64,000 nt of DNA from Symbiodinium natans (taxonomy: Eukaryota > Sar > Dinophyceae > Suessiales > Symbiodiniaceae): NCBI GenBank assembly GCA_905221605.1, contig CAJNDS010002459.1, forward strand, positions 178,501 to 242,500, read 5' to 3'. A program made the position numbers and the translations under genes. The notes beneath the pieces were generated by a model. That model ran no database searches. It saw nothing but the letters and a program-made list of their open reading frames with translations, and was not told where the DNA came from. Numbering within the stretch: position 1 is the stretch's first letter; each line of letters starts with the position of its first letter. Positions 55,709-64,000 of this stretch are shown in pieces.

Positions 55709-57877
55709 ATGTCCGCGGCTTATTCGGGGGAGCAGGCACGAATGTTTTCTGATCAGCCCTCACCCGCAGATCCATGACTGGTTTGGTGGCCACTGGTGCG
55801 GGCTGCCACCTGGAGGCCCTGAAGGATCACGTTGCCATGAGATGCGAGGATTTGTCGAATCATCGGCATTGGATTCATAAGGTCTGGAAAGATGTACTTG
55901 CATCGGCGAGACAGCCAAGGCTTCTGCTTACGTTTGCCCTTAGCCTCCACTGTTGGATGGTCGGCTCTTGCAGAGGCCTTACATCACCGAAGAGTGCCCG
56001 GGCTATTTCGGTTGCATGGTTTTGGCTGTGACCATTGCGAGTTCTCAGAGCAGATGTATCTCAGTTATTTTTTCAGAGCTGCAGACCATGAGCAGGTACA
56101 AAGGGCGCATGATCAGTTGTGCGCGCTTCAGACCTTTCGAGGACGTCGACTGTGCCTCCGCGTCGATGTTCGAAAGTCGCTTGTGCGCATGTCTCTCCGG
56201 AAAAACCACTATCCTACATTCTACTCGTATCTGGCAGGATGTTTGCTGTGTTGGGCATTCTGATGGCTTTGGAAGCCGCCTGGCTCTGCTTGGCTCAGCC
56301 TCTGTCTTGTTTCTTGCCGTCGTGGCCTGGTCTTATTCTGTGCCGCTGCCAGGTCTTATAGTCCCAGGTGCGGGTAAAGCCAACTTCGACTCCTTCGAGG
56401 CAGCTATTGGTGCATGGTGTTGCTTTGGGCAAGACACAGAAAGCGGATTGGACGTGCAGTGAGCTTGAACTTGGCATTTCGTCGCGAGAACCCGGCAAGG
56501 GGAGGACGTTGCCTTGCTGCTCTCTGCTTTGGTCAGGCAAACCCCTACGAAACAAAATCTCAGCGAAGGGAGCGTGAGGCGCGAATGGGCATTTGGTTTT
56601 CCTGAGCTTTGTGTATTCGAATATGCTGGGTGGCTTGTTGGAGGTGAAGTTTCAGTTGAGACTGAAGCTTGAGTGGCAGCTCCGAGGTGAACTCTTTGCT
56701 GGACAAGCTGCAGCCAGATTCCATCATGTGACGGCCTCACAAAAGGTCCCACATAGTGCATGCTGTTCATCGGATGTCTGCTGGAATCTGTCGAGCGGAA
56801 GGCGCCAGCTGTTCACCTTTGGGCATCTAGGCTTCCCAGCCCTAGCTTGTCCTTGGACGTTTCTGGTCCCAGGCTCGACCCGAACAAAATTGGCGAGCTG
56901 AACAAGGGAGTGGTCAAGGCCCAGCAGTGCATGACGAGTCGGCAGAAGAGGTCAGCATTCCGTGCTCCATGAATGCCTTATCCCGTACTGCTTCGCAGGC
57001 TTGGAAGGAAGAGTCAGCGAAGAAGGAAGCTGCCGAAGCTGCAGAGGAAGCACGATGGCATCAGGTTTTTTCAAAAGCAAACCATTGGCAGAGCATCTGC
57101 CGCAGTTGAAGGTTTTATAACAAGGTGTTTAGGTTTGAAGTTTAAACATGCAAAGCCGCATGTCTTCGAAAGCTTTGTGATTGTAGCTTCCGCTGGGGGC
57201 AGAGAGAGCAGTCCCAAGACCTGCCTACGTAACAAATCCCCCTTACTTTTCGCCATGGGGCCCTGGTGCTGCATTGAGGCACCATGTCGTAGACAAACGG
57301 TACCCCTAAAATTTCCTGAAAGGAGCTGCTCACCCGTGGCTTCGGTCAAGCAAACGTGCTGTGCCGGGATTCTGTTGTCTTGTTAGGCTGCCAAGAGCAA
57401 GAAGCAGGTCAACAAGAAGCGTGGCAAGAACAAGGTAACGCAACGTGTTGCTGGTGTCTCTGGGGCAACGTCTTGCCGGCACGACGTCAGGTGGGCAACC
57501 GCATGAAGAGGAAGGCCTTGAAGCAAGTGTCAGAACAGAGGCCCTGGGTACTGCAAGCTGCCGCTTGAGCTTCTGACCAAGAGTGCTGATGGAAGGCAGA
57601 AGGCCAGAGATAGAGCGCAGAATGAGGCTGTGGTCTTGGGTGCAAAGTGTTGCCCACAGAAGTGGATGTCCAAAATACCCCGGACCTGTAGGAAGAAGAT
57701 GACGACACAGAGGAGGATGAGGATGATGGCGAAGAGGGTGAAGCTGAGGATGGCGAAGGCGCTTTGCAGACAGTGGTTTATTTCGGGGTGCTGCTTGCTG
57801 CTCTGCCTAAAGAAGCCCAGCTTGTTGACCCGGAAGAACATCATGCATTCTTGCCTCCTGCGACGGAAACATTGTAG
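55709..57877 (+). CDS. Unassigned gene with acidic C-terminal tail
   Basis: The last exon is clear. After CCTGTAG at 57691, 186 bp (57692-57877) encode 61 residues and a stop, starting EEDDDTEEDEDDGEEGEAED and ending KEAQLVDPEEHHAFLPPATE TL. An in-frame TAG directly upstream shows that the acceptor is real. Two upstream basic or charged exons fit the same gene: AWKEESAKKEAAEAAEEARW (57000-57064, after CTTCGCAG) and AAKSKKQVNKKRGKNK (57388-57435, donor GTAACG). A start at ATG 55709 (MSAAYSGEQARMFSDQPSPA) and frames around 55980-56150 may be 5' exons. Lys-rich plus acidic composition recalls nucleolar or chromatin proteins, but no domain supports a name. Confidence 0.4.
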
Positions 57878-58539
57878 TTAGATTTGAATCGGACTCCAAG
57901 ACCCCCAAGCCCTGAAAGGAGTCGGGAGTGGCACCCCAAAACCTGGAGAGGCAAACGCGAGCATGCTTCCATGGACTCATTTCTTACATGGGCTTCATCT
58001 GTGGCTTTGCAGCTGGGGGTTGAAGAGGTAGTGACAGAGTAAGTCTGTCATAAGCAAGCTTTGTGCACCCCTCATGAGATCTCATGAAAGCGCTATGGCC
58101 TTTTTTTCTCTTGGGGGAAGGTTCCCCTCATTTGCCCTCGTTTGCCCTCCATGTCTTTTCGAACCTCGGCGGTGCCCCATGTTTGCCAACAGTCTTTCTG
58201 AGCAGCTGCAAGCTACTGTAAAGCTACTGTATTGTCTTCGACAGTCTTGGGACAGAGCGTGGTGTACTGGTATGTCATGTGTAGGCCACGAAGCATCAAA
58301 CATAGGTGACAACCGTATGGGCCGCCGCGGTCCTCTGAAATCGGGGACAACGGCAGCGGTAGCGCGGCCGTGGGGGGAAAACAACGTTTTAAACACTCCT
58401 TTGGAACTGCACTCGTGCAAAACAGGCAAGACAGCATCTTGACTTCTGATATTTTCAGAGACCAGGGAATGCCGGCGCTTGGACACCAAGTTTGTAGGTT
58501 GTTAGATGTGCAGCTAAAGGATCGAAAGGCCTTGGACCT

Positions 58540-58620
58540 ACGCGATATTAGGGGGTACCTTATTGGGGTCCTTATTCTAAGGGGATCCTGCTATTTGGGG
58601 GTCTATATTAGGGTCCCTTG
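58540..58620. mobile_element. TIR element, copy 4 (reverse orientation, right end truncated)
   Basis: It starts GCGATATTAGGGGGTACCTT. The core TATTCTAAGGGGATCC and CTATTTGGGGGTCTATATTA is the reverse complement of copy 5. Its right arm stops after AGGGTCCC, so the terminal GTAAACCCCC is missing. Confidence 0.7.
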
Positions 58621-58960
58621 TTGTCATGTATTGAAAGCTGGTGCCAATATTCATCCGACCAAACCTCAAGCATGGAATGGTTAGAGAAGCCATGTTGCAT
58701 GTTCCATGAACACCGGGCCTGTTGAAGTCAGCATGTGCCGCTATCTAGGTACCCAAACATCATGCGAGAAACAGTTGTTGCTTTGAGTTCCCAGCTGTTC
58801 AACTTTTGCTTGCTGTTTCGTTTCAAGGTGCTTTCCAAAGCAAGCCAGAGGCACGCGTTCAGATGTGAGTGTCTGCAGCACGTCAGCAGGCTGCACGATT
58901 GCAGTTGTCCACTTGCGTTGGCAGTCTGGCAAATCAGCACCACCGGGCCTCGGACACAGT
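58620..58960. other. spacer between two TIR elements, nothing recognised
   Basis: About 340 bp between copies 4 and 5 with only short overlapping frames. Confidence 0.4.
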
Positions 58961-58975
58961 TTCCAAATCTCATGT

Positions 58976-59063
58976 GGGGGTTTACGATAATAAGGGACCC
59001 TGATATAGACCCCCAAATACTAGGATCTCCTTGAAATAAGGGATCCCTAATATCGTAAACCCC
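58976..59063. mobile_element. TIR element, copy 5, with target duplication
   Basis: This 88-bp element has left arm GGGGGTTTACGATAATAAGG and right arm CCCTAATATCGTAAACCCC, a near-perfect inverted repeat of about 20 bp. Its internal core is TATAGACCCCCAAATACTAG. It is flanked on both sides by AAATCTCATGT (58965-58975 and 59064-59074), an 11-bp direct repeat; two further matching C bases may extend it. This is the clearest member of the family and shows DNA-transposon-type insertion. Confidence 0.88.
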
Positions 59064-59837
59064 AAATCTCATGTCTCAGTCTTCCACCCTGTCATGCAGA
59101 CGGTTGACGAGGTGTCGGAGCAGCGCTGTCGCGATTCTATGGCAAGCGTCGACGGAAGACATAGATCGCTCGACGCCTCCCCGGCATTGCGAAAAGAAGG
59201 CTCTATTGACTGTTACCTTGCAGATTTGGTACAGACAAATGCTGCCTGCTGTTGGGATACAAGTTCTGTGAAAGGCGAAAAGGCTCAGATCGCAGTCCAA
59301 GTTTAGAGACAGTCATACCAAATCGTATCTCCGGCTACCAGCGGGTTAGTTGAGACCTGTTGGACAGCATCTTCCAGATGTGTCGAATGGCGACGCAAGA
59401 TTCACTGTACCTCGACAGATCGTCGGTTCTTGCATCAGATGGTTGGCCTAGTCCATGGTGACGAATGCCGAACATCGAGGTCGGCTTTCGTCGTGTCCAT
59501 GATGGCAGCGCTGCGCTGGAAAGGTTTTTTGCTCACTTTCCGACAGGTCATTGTTGCTGACGATGCGACTCGGCATCTTCTGCAAGGCACATCTTGGGAG
59601 ACAGAAGTGTCTTTGCTTAAATTCCTTGGTGCTCGGTCAGGATTGCCCTGTGAGCTCCTTGGCCTTTTCTTGTTCTGGCTCGGGTAGGGCGGTAGGGGGC
59701 GGCTTCTTCAAGCATATCCGACAGAACGATATCCTTGATTCCTAAAGCAGGGCAGAAGCGTCGCGGTGGTTTGCCATGGCGACTCCTGAGCGTGCGGCGC
59801 TGCAGAGCACGGAGCGGGCAGCCGCGAAAGCGTTTCA

Positions 59838-60010
59838 TTGATGTCAGGGGCTCTTGAAGGCATGGCGAGCTCCATCCTCGAAAATGCGCCGGATCTTGAT
59901 GCCAAAGGCGGATATCAATCAGGAAGTGTCACAGGATTACCTGCAGCCGAGAGTGGCCCGGACAGAGTTGCATCTGGCACAGTCTATGCTGATGTGGGTC
60001 CAGATGAGCT
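59838..60010 (+). CDS. Candidate 5' exon, unassigned
   Basis: The frame from about ATG 59841 reads MSGALEGMASSILENAPDLD and then SGSVTGLPAAESGPDRVASG TVYADVGPDELQ. It is acidic and Ser/Gly-rich. It may be the first exon of the gene that continues at 60430. A start codon is present and the composition is coding-like, but there is no motif. Confidence 0.3.
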
Positions 60011-60230
60011 GCAAAATCCCTATCCGGACTCGGAGCTTTGCATGCACTATTGCCGTATTATATTCTTGTTGGTGGCATGTCTGGAAGCTCAGACATTGCA
60101 TGTCGCTCTAAGGATGGTGAGGGCGAGCAAAGTGAGCGGCTGTCCGACCCTGACGCTGGAAGCGAAGATTCTCTGAAGAGCGACGATCCGATGGACGAGG
60201 CAAGGGCGCTGTGAGTGGCCACAGGGTTTT

Positions 60231-60252
60231 GGGTTTAGGGTTTAGGGTTTAC
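60231..60252 (+). repeat. Short TTTAGGG telomere-like repeat
   Basis: Two TTTAGGG units and degenerate neighbours (GGGTTTTGGGTTTAGGGTTT) lie between candidate exons. It is a second interstitial telomere-type site in the window. Confidence 0.85.
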
Positions 60253-60429
60253 GGAGGCGCTGGTTGTCGCCAGCACGTGCAGGAAGTGGAAGACATGGAT
60301 GCGTTTGAAGATCCCGACGACGTCGACCAGGAAGAGGTTGGTGTCAAGGATCCTGGTCTGATGATGTCTGATGTCTGTGTTGGTAGCTTCTAGAAAACTC
60401 TTTGGTCAATCTCTGTCTCTCGCAATGTC

Positions 60430-61335
60430 GTGCTGAGGATGAGATCCTGCTTCTGGCTGGAGTGGACATTGAAACAGAACCTGGACCTGACAGCGAGCAA
60501 GCTCGAGCTACGGAGTCCTCCCCAGTGCTGGCCCCCCCTGTCGATGGCCCTGAGGTGCATGACGAAGCTTCGCCACTTCAATGTCCCTTTGATAGCTACC
60601 CCGACCAGAACCTGCCTCCCAAGACCGGCATTGCAATCCCCATGATGGCCGCCACCCCGACCTTTGTTCGAGGGGTGCCTGAAGAGGCCGAGCTGCTGTA
60701 CATCCCGCCAGAGAGCCTTTTCGACGATATTGTTAAGGCTGAAGCAGACAGGATCTCTCGGCCGGAGAACGTGCGCAACCGAATTGTGTACGACAGCGTC
60801 GGCGACCCAAACCAGGTCGAGCCGTGCTCCTTCGTGCCAGTCTCGACGGGAGTCCCTTTGCAGGCGCGCGGGGTCTTTCTCTCTGCCTGTCAACAGCCCG
60901 GCGTTAGTAAGCCGGTGTAGTGTGTAATGTAGGTGCTTTTGGGTGGAGTTTCCGCTTCTCTTGAAGTGTGTGTTGGCTCTTTTTCTGCGTTTGCCATGTT
61001 GCTCCCAGGATCCTCTGGGAGGCACTTCGGGCACTTCGGGGTCGCCTCTGAGCTTTGTGACGCCCTACTACACACCGACAGGACTACGGTCCGTCAGGGT
61101 TCAAGGATCGTTGAGGGGCCATTTCAGGCGCCCGAAGGGTCTGAGACGGGGAGGCCTCACAGTGGCACGAGGCAATCCAGGCTTGCAGAACTCCGTTCGG
61201 CGCTGTGGCAGCTCGGCTGCTTGCCGGGCGTGGTCATCGATGGTTCGAAGCAATAACGATCATAAGAAGTTTGGAGAGTTCCGGAGAGCAGTGAACGGAG
61301 GAAGGCCTTGTTTCCGTAAGGACGCTGTTGGCTGA
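60430..61335 (+). CDS. Candidate exons, Pro/Asp/Glu-rich protein, unassigned
   Basis: A long block (60436-60900) is open after GTGCTGAG and reads DEILLLAGVDIETEPGPDSE, then a Pro/Glu-rich linker, NLPPKTGIAIPMMAATPTFV RGVPEEAELL and PESLFDDIVKAEADRISRPE. A second block from about 61010, after CCCAG, reads DPLGGTSGTSGSPLSFVTPY YTPTGLRSVRVQ and stays open to a stop at 61335. Both look coding. No family is recognised. The plus frame is preferred because the composition is protein-like and the opposite frames are not. Confidence 0.4.
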
Positions 61336-61339
61336 CCAT

Positions 61340-62860
61340 GGCAAGTGACTAGTTGACACCTTGTCAGAGCAAGCTGGAGAATCCTCGGGTGCAGATGCTT
61401 CTAAGTTGACGATGCTGTCAGACGAAGCCTTGGCCCACCAAGCTGAACCTTGGTCTCTAGCCTTGTGCGTGGTGGACGATGCGAGATTGACGCTTTTGCC
61501 AGAGACCTTCGAGGCGTGTCTCGAGGCGTTTCGCCGTTATCGGCACGGCCGGTGGTAGATCTCGACTTGACACCTGGCTGACGAGCTACGGGCCAACCCA
61601 GTCCACTTACCTCGAATCTGCCAATAAAGGGAGGCCTGGGCCTCTTGGAGGGCAGTTTGCCACATGGAAACCGTCCTTCGCTTCGCGCCCGCCTTGTTTC
61701 CGTCGGCACGCTGCATGCAAGTGAACTCGATTCTTGCACGACTTTGCAGTAACATCGTCCTGTGGCTCTGCAGCGTCGCAAGCTGCGATCGCTTGCCGCG
61801 CGTCTGCGCTGCCCGACTTACTTGACATAGGGTCGAAGGATCGAGGCTTGCACTGGGCTTGTAACAGCTTGTAACTATCTGACCCCAGCAGCTCGGTGCT
61901 GTATGCTGTTGTCATGTCCAACCCCAGCTGCAGGACCTGTTGAAACCTTCCGAAAGCTTCGCCCTTTCTGGTGGTAGGCCAAGCCCCCTTCGTCGCACTT
62001 CCAAAACCATGAGAGCAATGGTCAGAAAGCAAAGGCGGAGCAACGAAAATGCGAAACAAGACCTAGTCAAGATCCTCCGCTTCGCGACTCGGGCCTGTTC
62101 AGTCTTAGCAGACGAGTTTGCAAAGGCGCAGAGATTGAAGGTTTTGGGGTTTCCATGTAAGGTTCGAGTGCTCCAAGGCTTTGATGAGTTGGAGTTTATG
62201 GGTTCTTCGCATTTTGTGACTTTGCTTGTCAGACTCCGTTGTCTGACCTGAGCCGTACCTGGCGTTCGATTTAGCTAGCGGAGTCTATCTGCCGTGTACA
62301 GGACCCGATGACCGCACACTGGTCTTCGAAAGCCGCTTCGAAAGCGGCAATCTACGTCGCGCAGTGCAGGCATACGAATTTGAGCTCTTTGGCAGCACGA
62401 CTCGCAGGGTTCGAGCAAGGCCTTGTAGCGGAGAGAGGGCAAGAACCCTCTGATCTCAACCGAGTTGTGTGCACTCCTTTGCTTAGGGCAACAGGGTGTG
62501 CTTGATGAGCGAGGTGACAGGGGCGACCGGACCCGGATGCCCTCCGAAAGAGGGGGTGAGAGCAAGAGAGCAAAACGGATGCTCCAGAGTGAGGGGCCAC
62601 CGCCCAATTTTTGGGGATTGCACAAAAGTATGCGCGACGCGCACAAAAACGGCAGGTGTGTTGTCGCCAAGCCGTCCAAAGTCGGGAGCACAAGAGTCAA
62701 AATGCGTATAGATTTATATGTATATGCACAGGGGTAGATTCCTATCCCCGTTCTGCATGTTGTTTAGCACCTGGATTATTTCGAATCACCAAGAGACAAA
62801 CCCCATACCAGACCCACTGGACAAATTCGAGCATTGGACCATTAGACCAAGAGGAATAGC
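61340..62860. other. unassigned, short frames on both strands
   Basis: A plus frame to 61558 (KLTMLSDEALAHQAEPWSLA) may be an exon. The rest shows no supported feature. Confidence 0.3.
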
Positions 62861-62975
62861 AATACAAAAATATGAATAATAGCAACAACAAGAATACAAG
62901 TAAGAATAACAAGAATAATAGAAGCAATATGAATAATCATAATGATAAGAATAATCATACTAATAATAATAAGTT
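62860..62975. repeat. AAT/AAC-type imperfect microsatellite
   Basis: Repeated AATAATAG, AAGAATAAC and AATCATAATG words run over about 115 bp before a short C run. Confidence 0.9.
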
Positions 62976-63649
62976 GCCCCCCCCGACCGTCAGACCATTG
63001 GACCAGTAGGTTCGCCACGTACCTTAGACTAATTGCGCAAAGGACTGCGGTGCAAGGATCATATGATGGCTTCCGGACAACTGAAGTGCTCTCGGCAGTG
63101 CGCTGCGTTCGAGGGCTTCAAAGGATCTAGATTCTTGTAAACCTAAGCCCATCAAGGGAATTGGTGGATGATATGGTCGAACTTCCAGGGGACGAAGGAG
63201 TGGCAAGTTCTCGCCCTCAACCACCCAAAGTTCTCACGCCATCCAAACCACAAACCAAGAAGCAAAGTTGACCCTTGGGGACGGGAGAATGCAGCAAAAA
63301 GAGACCTTTTTTCGCTGCGGCGACCTCCCAGCAGGCCTTCCAATCCTTACTCCAACACAGCTTCTTTTGGTTTGTCGTTCTGAATGCTTCCCAACAACAT
63401 GCTGGCATATGTAGGGGGCTCTATCGTCTTACTTGCGTCTCTTTCGTGGACAGGGAAATTCATTGTGAGGAGTTGTCTACAGCTACTACAATCCCTACTA
63501 TCATTTACCTTGTTACAATGTTCTCATAGGGACGGGATAATATGAGCCTAGATTTTTGGAATGGGACGTGGAGGCATGTGTCTCACGTTGTTGTCGTGAA
63601 TATGCTTTCCTACAATGGTGGCTATCTGTAGCAATGCTCTTCTATGTTC

Positions 63650-63710
63650 ACTACACTACACTATATTATACGATATGATACTATACTATACCATGTTGCG
63701 GCAGTAGACT
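63650..63710. repeat. ACTATA/ATACTATA-type imperfect repeat
   Basis: CTACACTACACTATATTATA and similar words form a short AT-rich low-complexity tract. Confidence 0.8.
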
Positions 63711-63842
63711 CGAAGCATAGCTAATCTATCCAGTCCTGCTCAGGGAAGTCAGGTGAGGCCCTGAGGCAGTAAGCCCAGCCCCAGATTTCTGGACCATTTC
63801 AAAGGAGGAAGGGGCTTCATACTTCGGCTGTGTGGGGAGATT

Positions 63843-63908
63843 CTGAGAGCCGGGCGCGGGCGGGGGGGGGGGCGGAGGGGGGGGGGGGGGGGGGGGGTGG
63901 GCGGGGGG
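63843..63908. repeat. poly-G-rich tract
   Basis: About 65 bp of almost pure G with a few C, A and T interruptions. It has strong G-quadruplex potential and is also a known difficulty for sequencing accuracy. Confidence 0.95.
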
Positions 63909-64000
63909 CAAAAGAAACTGTACCTGATATGGGAGCTGGATTCAGGGAAGACAGTCCGACATTCAACAGTGTCGTAGTTTTCTTGCTGTTGAAATATCGT

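Noticed and set aside
60442-60490. 2A-like peptide (LLLAGVDIETEPGP) resembling ribosome-skipping motifs of non-LTR elements
   Set aside because: The key Asn before Pro-Gly-Pro is Glu here, and no reverse transcriptase or endonuclease follows, so chance similarity is more likely.

Overview
This window is nuclear DNA of an intron-rich eukaryote, most likely a dinoflagellate (Symbiodiniaceae- or Polarella-like). The evidence is real genes cut into many 50-250 bp exons, introns with GT, GC or apparently GA donors often flanked by short shared repeats, interstitial TTTAGGG telomere-type repeats, long microsatellites and satellites, a decayed tyrosine-recombinase retroelement, and short terminal-inverted-repeat (TIR) elements that look like introners. 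No bacterial-type gene organisation is present. Exons were joined by hand from reading frames, splice-like junctions and family motifs, so most boundaries are good to a few bases at best and many 5' ends are missing.

Layout. 0-6 kb (minus strand): the 3' part of a WD40-repeat gene, some unassigned acidic exons, and a multi-exon organellar (probably mitochondrial) ribosomal protein uL3 gene. 8.3-10.7 kb (minus): a coiled-coil gene, one intron of which is almost exactly a TIR element. 11.5-14.1 kb (minus): poorly resolved exons, including a Cys-rich one and a dynein-stalk-like one. 14.5-17.3 kb (minus): a fusion of a Cys-rich domain, an aldo-keto reductase and a phytanoyl-CoA-dioxygenase-like domain. 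20.4-22.5 kb: a microsatellite mosaic and a 57-bp minisatellite. 25.3-32.9 kb (plus): two exons of a multi-pass membrane protein separated by a 7-kb intron that holds a truncated, frameshifted retroelement. 33.5-35.8 kb (plus): a DUF1749 hydrolase fused to a uridine-kinase-like P-loop kinase. 37.3 kb (plus): an intact organellar uL11 gene. 38-47.7 kb (plus): many unassigned exons. 48.0-52.0 kb (plus): a flavin-monooxygenase-like gene with at least 15 small exons. 53.7-55.4 kb: repeat arrays, including a 124-bp satellite with a perfect hairpin. 55.7-57.9 kb (plus): a gene ending in an acidic tail. 58.5-59.1 kb: two more TIR elements, one with an 11-bp target duplication. 59.8-61.3 kb (plus): unassigned exons. 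The last 2 kb is low-complexity sequence.

The genes do not form a pathway. They are independent housekeeping or metabolic genes (two organellar ribosomal proteins, oxidoreductases, a kinase, a membrane protein) in a repeat-rich neighbourhood. The most interesting biology is the TIR/introner family, the two enzyme fusions and the satellite architecture.
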